Shown here piece after piece: positions 50,587-59,406 of a stretch of 64,000 bases of DNA. A model generated the notes under the pieces. The model saw only the letters and a list, made by a program, of their open reading frames with translations, did not search any database and was not told the DNA's origin. Made by a program: the position numbers and the translations under genes. Origin of the DNA: SIG607 sp045605385. Its GTDB lineage: Bacteria > Bacillota > Clostridia > Oscillospirales > Acutalibacteraceae. The stretch lies in NCBI GenBank assembly GCA_045605385.1, contig JAZUPW010000053.1:32751-96750 (forward strand), read 5' to 3'. Position 1 is the stretch's first letter, and every line of letters starts with the position of its first letter.

Positions 50587-53500
50587 TTAATTAATGTAGT
50601 TGCTTAATGTAAAGGAAGCAAGACGTATATTCTGTCGGTTTACCGTGTAGGACATACAAAGTTCGCCGTTTGAATTATACTGCACGAACGGATAGAAACA
50701 ACTTCCGTTCATATTAGCCTGCAGCACAACACTTGTGTTTGCAAGATTGTCGGTATCTATCTTTAAAATACCTATATGATTGCGGTCGGTGGGGGCATAG
50801 AAAAGATAAAGTTCATCTTTATACATTATAAAATCGGAACGTGATTGACAGTCGCCAACAAGTACGGGCTTTGCCCATTCACCTGTAATTAAATCATAGT
50901 AGGTAAGTATTCCGTAAGGATTTCCCGTAACAAGAGAACCGTCTGCGTTATAGTCGTTGCCCGGGCCCCATTGTCTTACAAAGTAATAAACCTTGTCTTC
51001 AACCACGTATACGGCGTTTTCCCACTTAGTCTTATTAATAAATCCTGTGTTGTTAGCGCCAATATCGGGCTGTGCAACGTATTCCCAGGTAATAAGGTCT
51101 TTACTTTTAATTATCCAGGTAAAGTTACCGCTGTAAGCGCCTGTGTAGTAATAGGTTTCGCCGTTTTCAATTCTTACTGAAAGTTTTTGCATAATACCAA
51201 TGTCAGAAAACATTTCTTTAAGACCTATGTTGTTTGCTGCAAGTGCCGATTCTATACCCGTAGTAGAAAAATCGTTTGTTACTTCACCTACTTTAAAGCG
51301 GTTTACACCTATTTCGCCTAAGGTTTCGGTTTGCATATTGAATATACGGTAAAGTCTGTAGTATTGTCCTGCAATATTGGCTGTCCAAAGAATGTAAAGG
51401 TTAGTGTCATCATTTTCCTTTTTCATAAGTATTGTATCATACACGCCAAGTACTCTTTTGCCGTAAAGATCATCGCCGACTGTTTGAATGTCAATTATAA
51501 TTTTTTTGTTGGTATCGTTTTCGGGGCAGTAAGCAAGTCTTGCTGTCTGATATGCAGGATTTTCATGCGCCGACACAGTGTTTGCGTAGTAAGAAGTGTA
51601 GATGTTGCCGTTTGCATAAATAAAGGTGGAAACATGGCACATTTTATCAATGCCTGTTTTTTCAAAATCGGTTATTTTGTTATTGTTTATTTCATTAGCA
51701 AAATCAATAGCAACCTTATTATTATTTAAGGAAGTATCAGCTTCTATTGTTTTTTCATACTTTTCAACTTCCGCAACAGGAAAATACTTTACAGAATTGG
51801 AAGTTTCAACGTCTTTTGAAAAAATATTTTTGTAGGGTTCTTTTTCTATAACTTCGGTTTCGGGTAATTTGTTTACACCTGCTATATATTTCTTTAAGTT
51901 AGCAAGACCGTTAGCGTTTGGAGTTTGTGAATTGCTGATAATCTGAGCCCTTAATAATGCGCTGTCTTCAAGGGATGTAAGACCTGCAACTGACTTTTTG
52001 AAAAGCGCAAGGTCAGCCGCGTTAAGATCACCGCTAAGGGTTACGTCACCTTCTATAAGCTGCGCGCAAAGCATTTCGTTTGTTGAAGCATTGCTTATAA
52101 ACGGTGTGTCGCTGTTTTTAATTACAGAATAAAAGGCTCCTATAACAATATTGCCGTAGTCCCCGCCGTAATGGTTTATTGCAATAGATAAACTGTTTAA
52201 ATAATAAAGTTTTGTAAAGTCTATGTTATCGGTTTCGCAAAAACCTTTAAAATCTTTTAAATCAAACTTTATATATCCCTTAAAGCCCGAGGTAATGCTG
52301 TTCAGTTCGCCGTCGGCACCTGCTCTTGCAGTTTGCCATAAGCCGTTTTCAATGTTCATAAATTTGTAAATGCTGTTAGAAAAGTTTATTTCTGCAGAGT
52401 TACCCGCTTGTGTTAAAGTGGGGTTGAGCATTTTTAAAGCGGGGGTATTAGAGGTGTATTCAGGAACTTCAACGTAAAACATAAAGGTATCTACAGAGGG
52501 TTGCATAAGTATTTTTGTGTTTAAGGCACGAAATACGTTCATATATCCTTTTGTAGTTGCAACTTTTTCCGACTGAGTGGTAATTACGGCAGGGGAATTA
52601 GACCAAAAAGCAGTACTGTTACCTTGTATGCATTTAGCATCGTTTTCACCTGCAGTGCCTGAATAGCGTATTGAGAAACGGTTTGTATTGTTGTTTGCAT
52701 TGTAAACTTGAACAACGTTAGAATTAACCTTTGCAAGTTCGTAAAGTGTGTTGTTAAGTTCTATTACAGTGCTGTTTTTATTGCCTGAACAACTGTAAAG
52801 AATACCGCCTAAAGTAGTGCTTTTATCTGCGTTTAACACAATAGAATTAAGTGTTGCTTTTGAAGTGTTGTTAAGGCTTGAGTCAAACTTAAGTGTATCA
52901 TAATCAATACGAATATAACCCTTAAATCCGTTTGGCAGAATAATGTTTCCGCTGTTTTTGCTAACGGTAGTTTCTGTCCAGTAAGCGTCGCCGTTGTTTA
53001 AACAATAAATAGTGTTATCCTGACTTAAATCAAGTTTATATGATTTTGAATTCTGGGTTAAGGTTAGTTCTTTTAAACTTATTGCAGAGTTATTTGTTTC
53101 TGTTGAAAGTTCTAAATAGAATATTAATGAATTTAAATTAGGAGTAATATTTAATGCAATATTGTTTAGTGTTAAGTTTGAATTATCTTTGAAAACAAGC
53201 GCACCAAACCACGCGAGGTTGTTTTTTTCTAAAAGTTTTTTCAAAGCAACCTGTTCAAAAAGGCTGTCTTCATAATAAACGTCGTCGGTGTCGGTAATAA
53301 CGGTGCATTCTTTGAAACCTTTTATTGCATCAACTTTAGCCGTATTGGTTATTTCGGTAGGCGAAATTGCAGTTCCGTCACCCAACCATTTTACAAAAAT
53401 TTCACTATAGTTACTAACGGAATCTGAAAGGTCGGCTTTTTTTGTAAGGTTTGAATCAGTATACCAACCGTCAAATATATAACCGCTGTAAGACGGAATA

Positions 53501-54885
53501 TGTAAATCCGAGAAGGTGGTTGTAAAATCTATTTCAAGTTCTTTGTCTGAAGAATTATAATTACGGCACATTACCGTTAATTTTGAATTTTCCTTTACAA
53601 CAACGTTATCTATAAGTACCGAAGCATAAGGGCGGGTTCCGTCGTGACTTGCGTCGGTGGATTTTCCGTTGGTTTCAAGTAAAATTAGCGGTGAATCTGT
53701 TCCGTTGGACGTCCATTGGGCACTAACTTTTTTGTAAGTGTCAGAGGTCGCTGTTATAAGTTCTCCTGCTTTAAAATATGAAAGAGAATTTTTGTTTAAA
53801 TCTTTTCCCCAAAGGTTTTCGTTTTTGTTATAGTTAACAACGTATAACTGCATATCTTTGTTATCGGTTTCTTCAACCTTATAGGAAAATTCAATTACAT
53901 ATGTTTTTCCTGCTTTGCCTATAAAACGTGTTTTTGTGGAGGGGTCATAAATAAGAATTGCAGGGTTGGCATTATAGTTTTCATACTGTGTCCAGTTTGT
54001 GCTATCGTTATCGTAGGTAAGTCTTATGGCTTTGTTGCCGTTCTCTTCGGCTATTAATTCAGCATGGCTGCCGCGCACGTTGTTGGCGGTCATAAAAAAC
54101 TGAGGATTGTTATTAGAGTAAAATGAAACAGTATTGTTACTTTGACCGTCAAGTGTAGGATAGTTCTTTTCAAAATTTATTACAATATCTTCCATTATAT
54201 CACCGTTTTGTGCAATAATTTCAATATTATCAATAAGAACAGAAGCGTAAGGACGATCCCCTTTATGGGTTGAATCGGCGGTTTTTCCGTTTGTAACAAG
54301 TCCTATTATGGGGTAATCTGTTCCGTTAGCCGTCCATTTAGCCGATGCAGTTACGTATGTGTCGTTAGTTTCGTAAATAACGTCGGTGGCTTCATTAACA
54401 CTTATGGAATTTGTGCCCATAGCCGATGTGTTGTTAAGACGTAAATCGGTTGCATAGAAATTTGTGGTTCTTCCGCAGTTGGCAACCGAAAGCTGCAACG
54501 TTTGGTTATCGGTTTCTTCTACCTTATACGAAAAACGTACTATATAAGTAGTACCCGCAACACCCTTAAAGCGTGTTTTGTTTATAGGGTCAAAAACTGC
54601 AAAAGCCGCATTTGCGTTATAGTTTTCGTTGTTATTTTCATTGTCATAGGTAAGGCGTAAGGCTTTGTTACCGTTATCCTCTGTAATAATCTCGGCATAA
54701 CTGCCTCTGCCGTTACCGCCTCCCGACATATTTTTGATGCCCAGGTAAAAGTTGTTACCCTCTTTATCGGTATAGGTTTGTTCAAAATTCAGCGAAAATT
54801 CAGAAGTAATGGCGGTGGCAGCCGAAACGGGCAGCGCAGAAATTATCAAAACTACTGTAAGAATTAATGCTAATAAATTTTTCAT
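50587..54885 (-). CDS. very large secreted multidomain carbohydrate-active protein
   Basis: The product has 1432 residues. A signal peptide (1-23, ending VSAA) precedes two related carbohydrate-binding-like beta sandwiches (about 28-225 and 240-435), both with the theme HAELIAEENGNKAIRLTYDN and ASVLIDN. Then come a Listeria-Bacteroides repeat (FDGWYTDSNLTKKADL), two further repeats with TTKGYMNVFRALN-type blocks (about 540-950), and a dockerin-like segment (GDLNAADLALFKKSVAG). The C-terminal 370 residues look like a propeller (SDFIMYKDELYLFYAPTDR) as in GH43/GH32-type enzymes. It probably binds and attacks a plant or host glycan at the cell surface; the substrate is unknown. Confidence 0.75.
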   Translation of the reverse strand: MKNLLALILTVVLIISALPVSAATAITSEFSLNFEQTYTDKEGNNFYLGIKNMSGGGNGRGSYAEIITEDNGNKALRLTYDNENNNENYNANAAFAVFDPINKTRFKGVAGTTYIVRFSYKVEETDNQTLQLSVANCGRTTNFYATDLRLNNTSAMGTNSISVNEATDVIYETNDTYVTASAKWTANGTDYPIIGLVTNGKTADSTHKGDRPYASVLIDNIEIIAQNGDIMEDIVINFEKNYPTLDGQSNNTVSFYSNNNPQFFMTANNVRGSHAELIAEENGNKAIRLTYDNDSTNWTQYENYNANPAILIYDPSTKTRFIGKAGKTYVIEFSYKVEETDNKDMQLYVVNYNKNENLWGKDLNKNSLSYFKAGELITATSDTYKKVSAQWTSNGTDSPLILLETNGKSTDASHDGTRPYASVLIDNVVVKENSKLTVMCRNYNSSDKELEIDFTTTFSDLHIPSYSGYIFDGWYTDSNLTKKADLSDSVSNYSEIFVKWLGDGTAISPTEITNTAKVDAIKGFKECTVITDTDDVYYEDSLFEQVALKKLLEKNNLAWFGALVFKDNSNLTLNNIALNITPNLNSLIFYLELSTETNNSAISLKELTLTQNSKSYKLDLSQDNTIYCLNNGDAYWTETTVSKNSGNIILPNGFKGYIRIDYDTLKFDSSLNNTSKATLNSIVLNADKSTTLGGILYSCSGNKNSTVIELNNTLYELAKVNSNVVQVYNANNNTNRFSIRYSGTAGENDAKCIQGNSTAFWSNSPAVITTQSEKVATTKGYMNVFRALNTKILMQPSVDTFMFYVEVPEYTSNTPALKMLNPTLTQAGNSAEINFSNSIYKFMNIENGLWQTARAGADGELNSITSGFKGYIKFDLKDFKGFCETDNIDFTKLYYLNSLSIAINHYGGDYGNIVIGAFYSVIKNSDTPFISNASTNEMLCAQLIEGDVTLSGDLNAADLALFKKSVAGLTSLEDSALLRAQIISNSQTPNANGLANLKKYIAGVNKLPETEVIEKEPYKNIFSKDVETSNSVKYFPVAEVEKYEKTIEADTSLNNNKVAIDFANEINNNKITDFEKTGIDKMCHVSTFIYANGNIYTSYYANTVSAHENPAYQTARLAYCPENDTNKKIIIDIQTVGDDLYGKRVLGVYDTILMKKENDDTNLYILWTANIAGQYYRLYRIFNMQTETLGEIGVNRFKVGEVTNDFSTTGIESALAANNIGLKEMFSDIGIMQKLSVRIENGETYYYTGAYSGNFTWIIKSKDLITWEYVAQPDIGANNTGFINKTKWENAVYVVEDKVYYFVRQWGPGNDYNADGSLVTGNPYGILTYYDLITGEWAKPVLVGDCQSRSDFIMYKDELYLFYAPTDRNHIGILKIDTDNLANTSVVLQANMNGSCFYPFVQYNSNGELCMSYTVNRQNIRLASFTLSNYIN

Positions 54886-55008
54886 TTTCTGTTTTCTCCT
54901 TTACAAATTACATAAAATTCATTATAATAACAGTATAAAGGCAAAAAAGACATATAACAATATGCAATATTGCTTAAAAATGTCAATATCTTGCGAAAAG
55001 GTGAAAAT

Positions 55009-55818
55009 ATGCAATCAACCCGTTATGAACAATATGCAAATCTTAACATCAAAACTCCCGTATCGGTACACCCATATATATTGCGAAGCAGTGTTATAAG
55101 ATCTTTACAGACAAACTGGCACGAAAATCTTGAAATACAGTATATAATATCGGGAGAAGGCTACGTGCTTTTAAACGGCGAAAGAAGAAACGTTGTTAAG
55201 GGTGATATTATAATAGCAAATTCCAACGTTGTACACTATACGGGTTCGGAAACACAAATGGAGTACAGTTGTGTAATTATAGATTCTTTGTTTTGCAGAA
55301 ATGCCGGAATAGACCATACTGCGTTGCATTTTGCTGAATACATAAATAATTGCAACGTTCAAGAATTGTACCGTAAAATAATAGAAGTATACTGCGAAGA
55401 AGAAAACGAAACAAAAATTGCAAGAATACAGGTTGCGGTGCTTAATTTGTTAATTGAAATAAGAAAAAACTATACCAATTTAGAAAAAATAAGCGGAATA
55501 AAGCGTGAAAATTTTGAAATTGTAGAAAAATGCATAGACTTTATACATAAGAACTACCATGAAAAACTCACACTTGATTATATATCCAAGAATATTTATT
55601 GCAACAAATACAGTTTAAGTAGATATTTTAAAGCTGTTACAAGTTTTACGGTTATAGATTATATAAATTATTTTCGCTGTAAAATGGCTTCAAAACTTAT
55701 AAGCGACGGCACCCCTGTAAATATTGCCGCCGAAAAATGCGGATTCAATAACCTTCCTTATTTCACCCAAACCTTTAAACACTGTATGGGAAAACTGCCT
55801 AAAGAGTATAAAAAATAA
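55009..55818 (+). CDS. AraC-family transcriptional regulator
   Basis: The 269-residue regulator has an N-terminal cupin domain (about 1-150) with NWHENLEIQYIISGEGYVLL and a complete C-terminal pair of helix-turn-helix motifs: LTLDYISKNIYCNKYSLSRY and VNIAAEKCGFNNLPYFTQTF, ending LPKEYK. ATG 55009 follows AAAAGGTG. It is divergent from the 1432-residue secreted protein and likely controls it. Confidence 0.9.
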   Translation: MQSTRYEQYANLNIKTPVSVHPYILRSSVIRSLQTNWHENLEIQYIISGEGYVLLNGERRNVVKGDIIIANSNVVHYTGSETQMEYSCVIIDSLFCRNAGIDHTALHFAEYINNCNVQELYRKIIEVYCEEENETKIARIQVAVLNLLIEIRKNYTNLEKISGIKRENFEIVEKCIDFIHKNYHEKLTLDYISKNIYCNKYSLSRYFKAVTSFTVIDYINYFRCKMASKLISDGTPVNIAAEKCGFNNLPYFTQTFKHCMGKLPKEYKK

Positions 55819-55827
55819 GACATACCC

Positions 55828-56105
55828 TAGGGTAAAGCGAAAAATCCGAACCCGCCTCAAAGCGGTATATTTCGGCGCTTTTTACTCAATTCATTCTTGT
55901 AAGGCGATAGCCTTACTGCAACTGTATTGAATAAAAATCACTCAAAATCTTCTCTCTTTGAGGTCAAAGATTTTAAAAAGGCAGATTTTTGTTCAGACAA
56001 GGCACAAAACGCAGTTAATCCTTGACGGATTAACGAGTATTTTAACAAAGAATGAGCGAAAATCTGCCTTTTTAAAACGGAGTTTGGATTTCTCGCTTTA
56101 CCCTA
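55828..56105. mobile_element. 278-base non-coding element with nested inverted repeats (MITE-like)
   Basis: Terminal inverted repeats of 24 bases (55828-55851 and 56082-56105; two mismatches) enclose a second perfect 19-base inverted pair (55971-55989 and 56059-56077), a hairpin GTTAATCC/GGATTAAC (56014-56034) and the 28-base palindromic repeat at 55896-55923 also found near phoR. No gene of its own; a miniature transposable element is the simplest reading. No target-site duplication is obvious. Confidence 0.65.
55896..55923. repeat. 28-base palindromic repeat, copy 2
   Basis: It matches the sequence at 12302-12329 at 27 of 28 positions. Confidence 0.75.
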
Positions 56106-56108
56106 AAC

Positions 56109-56220
56109 ATTTGCGAAGCAAATATTTCATACGAGTAACGTATTTCATAGCGAAGCTATTTCACTCGCCGAAAGGCGAATTTCATTGAAAAAGAGACTTG
56201 GCGAAACAAGTCGCGTTTTC
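56109..56220. repeat. hairpin array with TTTCA linkers
   Basis: Four different short palindromes (ATTTGCGAAGCAAAT, TACGAGTAACGTA, TAGCGAAGCTA, TCGCCGAAAGGCGA) are separated by the fixed linker (A)TTTCA. A terminal GAAAA...TTTTC hairpin (56187-56220) closes the array. The loops are mostly GAA or similar. This differs from CRISPR because the palindromes vary and the linker is constant. Confidence 0.8.
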
Positions 56221-56296
56221 TCGCTATGCGCTACAAAAAAGATATTTTCGGCAGTTTTGCGTATGAATTCGAACACTTACGTAATCGTTAGTTTTT

Positions 56297-56511
56297 AGTG
56301 ATATTCCGTCTACGACGGAGTGATATATTTTGCTACGCAAAATGTGATATTGAAACCTACGGTTTCAGTGATATTATATTCGCCTCTTTAACTGCCCGCA
56401 GGGCAATATAACTTGGCGTAAGCCAAATATAACTGCGAAGCAATATAACTCGCCGAAAGGCGAATATAACTGAAAACACCGTAATTGTGGTATCACAATT
56501 ACGGTGTTTTC
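56297..56511. repeat. hairpin array with GTGATAT / ATATAACT linkers, copy 2
   Basis: Palindromes TCCGTCTACGACGGA, ATTTTGCTACGCAAAAT and TGAAACCTACGGTTTCA are joined by GTGATAT. After a core TATTCGCCTCT (56377-56387) the palindromes (TGGCGTAAGCCA, GCGAAGCA, CGCCGAAAGGCGA) are joined by ATATAACT. An 18-base perfect hairpin (56472-56511) ends it. The arrangement and core match 21042-21196. Confidence 0.85.
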
Positions 56512-56512
56512 A

Positions 56513-56586
56513 TGGCTGGGGAATAGGGATTCGAACCCCAACAAACAGAGTCAGAGTCTGTCGTGCTACCGTTACACAATTCCCCA
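56513..56586 (-). tRNA. tRNA-Gln(CTG)
   Basis: The minus strand folds with acceptor TGGGGAA/TTCCCCA, anticodon stem ACAGA/TCTGT and loop CTCTGAC (anticodon CTG), T loop GTTCGAATC and encoded CCA. It reads CAG. Confidence 0.92.
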
Positions 56587-56664
56587 ATATTCGTAACAAA
56601 TGATATTATATTCTTTCAAAGTAGTTTTGTCAAGTATTATTTTACCCTAATTTCAAAAAAATAC

Positions 56665-56693
56665 TTGCAATAGAAAAAAGTATATGCTATTAT
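56665..56693 (+). promoter_or_regulatory. promoter of tRNA-Ala
   Basis: TTGCAA (56665-56670), 17 bases, TATTAT (56688-56693), with the tRNA starting 19 bases later. Confidence 0.65.
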
Positions 56694-56711
56694 ATGTAGG
56701 CAATATCGTAT

Positions 56712-56787
56712 GGGGTTTTAGCGCAGTTGGTAGCGCACCACACTGGCAGTGTGGGGGTCAGGGGTTCGAATCCCCTAAGCTCCACCA
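56712..56787 (+). tRNA. tRNA-Ala(GGC)
   Basis: Acceptor GGGGTTT with AAGCTCC (one G-T pair), anticodon stem CCACA/TGTGG with loop CTGGCAG (anticodon GGC), T loop GTTCGAATC and encoded CCA. Confidence 0.94.
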
Positions 56788-56790
56788 AAG

Positions 56791-56830
56791 AATAACCGCA
56801 ACTTTGATACAAGTTGCGGTTATTCTATTT
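56791..56830 (+). terminator. terminator after tRNA-Ala
   Basis: AATAACCGCAACT pairs with AGTTGCGGTTATT, loop TTGATACA, then TCTATTTTT. Confidence 0.85.
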
Positions 56831-56862
56831 TTATGATATAATGAGTAAAAGGCGGTGATTGT

Positions 56863-57378
56863 GTGAGTAAAATACTTGGTTCTTGGAGCGGAATGAGAAA
56901 ATACTTGGAACAGGAGATGCTTGCGGAGTCTTTACAAGGAAGAATCAGATATGGCTGTACTTCTTATGTTGGGATGGACGGGTGCCACATCTTCGAGATT
57001 TGTATTGACGGCAAACAAGTGAAACGCTTTTCGTGGGAAACCGTCAATTCCTATTTCATTGATAACGGATATACGAGTAATAAGAATCCAAGTGGCATAG
57101 GCGAGTATTGGGCAGAGTTTTGGTCATTACTTGATAAATATCCTATAACGGATCGAACGGAATATACTGACGAAGAATTTTGTAATGCCCTCGAGAATTA
57201 TCGCAACCAGGATATCCAAGAAAGTCTACGCTCAAATAATCCGCTAATCAGAATGTTTGCGATTTTTGACAGAAGGGTTGGAAAACGAACACTTACTAAA
57301 TTAAAATCCGAACTCGATAAACAGCCGAACTGGTTACGACAAATATACTTACTGCGTATCGAAGCAGAGTTGAACTGA
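56863..57378 (+). CDS. SF0329-family protein, function unknown
   Basis: This 171-residue cytosolic protein matches by eye a conserved Firmicutes family (GSWSGMRKYLEQEMLAESLQ, RYGCTSYVGMDGCHIFEICI, and the later IRMFAIFDRRVGKRTL). Members are uncharacterised. The start is GTG 56863 behind GGCGGTGA. It stands alone after the tRNA and is followed by two hairpins, and may be an acquired single gene next to a tRNA. Confidence 0.7.
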   Translation: MSKILGSWSGMRKYLEQEMLAESLQGRIRYGCTSYVGMDGCHIFEICIDGKQVKRFSWETVNSYFIDNGYTSNKNPSGIGEYWAEFWSLLDKYPITDRTEYTDEEFCNALENYRNQDIQESLRSNNPLIRMFAIFDRRVGKRTLTKLKSELDKQPNWLRQIYLLRIEAELN

Positions 57379-57407
57379 AGGGTTTTGCACCCCCCCTAAA
57401 CCCATTT

Positions 57408-57436
57408 TGCACCCCCTAATCTCAAAAGGGGGTGCA
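57408..57436 (+). terminator. hairpin after SF0329-family gene
   Basis: TGCACCCCCT pairs with AGGGGGTGCA; TTTG follows. A second TGCACCCCCCC block lies 25 bases earlier. Confidence 0.55.
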
Positions 57437-57464
57437 TTTGTATTAAAATTAGGGTTAGTCTTCA

Positions 57465-57498
57465 AAAACGACAAGTTTAGACTTGTCGTTTTTTTTTA
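57465..57498. terminator. bidirectional terminator
   Basis: AAAACGACAAGT pairs with ACTTGTCGTTTT, loop TTAG, followed by nine T residues. Confidence 0.9.
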
Positions 57499-58245
57499 TA
57501 GTTTTAGTTTCTTTCTAAGCGCTGAGGGGGAGGCAGAGAAGCGTTGTTTTATTATGCGAGAAAAATATTTTTCATCGCTGAATCCGCAAAGGGTTGCTAT
57601 TTCCTGCACCGTCTGTGTGTTTTCGGCTAACAGACTTACCGCTTTATCAAGTTTGAGTTTTAAAAGATACTCCTTAGGTGAGCAGGAATATGCCTGATGG
57701 AATTTTCTACGCAGACTTGCTTCGCTTATGCCGTTTTTCTTACACAGCGCAGAAATACTAAGGTTTACGTCGCTGTAGTTTTCATTCATTTCGTTAACAC
57801 AATTTATAAGCGCAGTATCGTTTGGTTTAATACTGCTTCGTTCTCGCATGGAATTAAGTAAACGGAATATTAGGTAATTTATTTTATAAATGCAGGCGCC
57901 GTTTTCAAAGTTTTCAAGAATTTCACTGAATTTAGAATAAAAATAATCGTAATTTTTAAACGGATAGTTTTCAAGGCTTGTTACATAGTTACATTCTGAA
58001 AAGTGAATTACTATTATTTCGCCGTCGGTGTATTCAACGTCATAACCAACCGAAGCGGGACAAAAAAGTATATCGCCCGTATTTGCAACAAACTGGTTGC
58101 CCAATGAATTAAACAAGCCGCTGCCTTTTACTCTGAAAGCTAATGCCGCAAACGGACGCGGTTCAACTTTATGTCGCGCTTTTTTCCAACTTATTCGGTT
58201 TACCGATAAAACTTTAAAGTTTAGATCATCAAAATTATAAAGCAT
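57496..58245 (-). CDS. AraC-family regulator of the SIS/PfkB operon (inferred)
   Basis: The 249-residue regulator has an N-terminal cupin domain with VEPRPFAALAFRVKG and a C-terminal pair of helix-turn-helix motifs: LSISALCKKNGISEASLRRK and QTVQEIATLCGFSDEKYFSR, ending SASPSALRKK. ATG 58245 follows AAGGTG; the longer frame has no site. It is divergent from the six-gene sugar operon, and two direct repeats in the gap suit an AraC dimer. Confidence 0.92.
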   Translation of the reverse strand: MLYNFDDLNFKVLSVNRISWKKARHKVEPRPFAALAFRVKGSGLFNSLGNQFVANTGDILFCPASVGYDVEYTDGEIIVIHFSECNYVTSLENYPFKNYDYFYSKFSEILENFENGACIYKINYLIFRLLNSMRERSSIKPNDTALINCVNEMNENYSDVNLSISALCKKNGISEASLRRKFHQAYSCSPKEYLLKLKLDKAVSLLAENTQTVQEIATLCGFSDEKYFSRIIKQRFSASPSALRKKLKL

Positions 58246-58277
58246 TTTTATCACCTTTAAATATGGTAACATAAAAA

Positions 58278-58310
58278 GAGCGAAAAGTCCACCTTTTTGA
58301 GCGAAAAATC
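58278..58310. promoter_or_regulatory. direct-repeat operator for the AraC regulator
   Basis: GAGCGAAAAGTC (58278-58289) and GAGCGAAAAATC (58299-58310) are 21 bases apart, two helical turns, as preferred by AraC-type activators. Confidence 0.7.
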
Positions 58311-58374
58311 GGTTTTATTGCTTTTTTGTTATTGTTAAAATGTATTTGTAAAAAATTTTGCGGAGGTAAAAATT

Positions 58375-59406
58375 ATGGCAATTAAACACACAGCGGTTAG
58401 TTACTACGGTATGAACTACGTAGAACACGCAATTGAGGACTTTAAGGAAATGAAAGAACACGGTTGCGATACCGTAATTCTTGCAATTACCGAGTTCGAC
58501 ATGGACTTCTGGTTCCCTAACATCAACAACATTGTAAAAGCGGCGCACGAACTTGGACTTCGTGTTATTGCCGACCCGTGGGGTATTGGTAAATACTTCG
58601 GCGGCGAACAGGTAAGTTTATTCTTGCAGAATAACATTCATCACCGTCAGGTTTCGGCTTACACGGGTGAAGTTTTAAATGCGGCTTGTTTTAACACCAA
58701 CTCTTTCCGCGATTACTTTAAGAATATTTGCTTAAAAATTGCAAAGAACACCGAAGTAGACGGTTTCTTCTGGGATGAACCCCATTATGCTTATCCTAAA
58801 TCTTACGCTTCTATTACAGGCGGCGCGGGTGACGATTGGGCATGCCGCTGTCCTGAATGTATGAAGAAGTTTGAAGAATATTACGGTTATGAAATGCCTA
58901 AATTTATGAATGATGACGTTAAGCAGTTCCGTTGGCGCGAGGCTTTGTTTACTCTTTCAGATACATCAAAGGCTCTTAAAGAGTATAATCCTGACCTCGA
59001 AATTACCTGCTGTGTTCACGCTACTCTTAACAGTTATTATGTAACAGAACTTCGCGGTTATGATAATTGGGATATGGTTGCTTCTTGCCCATATTTCGAC
59101 GTATTTTCTACTACCATTATTAATTGGAGTCTGCCTGAAAGTTTCTTCCGTGAAATTACCGAAAGAACCGTTGCGATGGCTAAAAAATACGGCAAACAGA
59201 GTGAACGTTGGCTTATGGGTTACAATAAGCGTCCCGATGACTTTAAGCAAATTGACAAGGTTGTTGATATGTACGAAGAATTAGGTGTAGACCGTCTTGC
59301 TACCTGGACCTACCGTGGCGGTTACGGTACAAGCGTTGCCGCTAAAGATCCGATTGAACTTTGGGATCACATTGGTAGAAATTATAATAGGGTTCTGAAA
59401 AAATGA
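58375..59406 (+). CDS. TIM-barrel glycosidase-like protein, unassigned family
   Basis: This 343-residue cytosolic protein looks like a (beta/alpha)8 barrel: AVSYYGMNYVEHAIEDFKEM, LRVIADPWGIGKYFGG, VDGFFWDEPHY with a likely catalytic Glu, and WRCPECMK-type cysteines (ACRCPECMKKF). The WDEP motif is shared with some GH42-like enzymes, but I cannot name the family. It is the first gene of a six-gene operon and overlaps the SIS gene by four bases. Confidence 0.65.
   Translation: MAIKHTAVSYYGMNYVEHAIEDFKEMKEHGCDTVILAITEFDMDFWFPNINNIVKAAHELGLRVIADPWGIGKYFGGEQVSLFLQNNIHHRQVSAYTGEVLNAACFNTNSFRDYFKNICLKIAKNTEVDGFFWDEPHYAYPKSYASITGGAGDDWACRCPECMKKFEEYYGYEMPKFMNDDVKQFRWREALFTLSDTSKALKEYNPDLEITCCVHATLNSYYVTELRGYDNWDMVASCPYFDVFSTTIINWSLPESFFREITERTVAMAKKYGKQSERWLMGYNKRPDDFKQIDKVVDMYEELGVDRLATWTYRGGYGTSVAAKDPIELWDHIGRNYNRVLKK

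Noticed and set aside
55724..56188. Two frames of 68-76 codons across the inverted-repeat element
   Set aside because: They have no ribosome sites, and the sequence is palindromic non-coding repeat.
56109..56511. CRISPR array
   Set aside because: The repeated part is only 5-8 bases, the variable parts are palindromes rather than spacers, and no cas gene is in the window.
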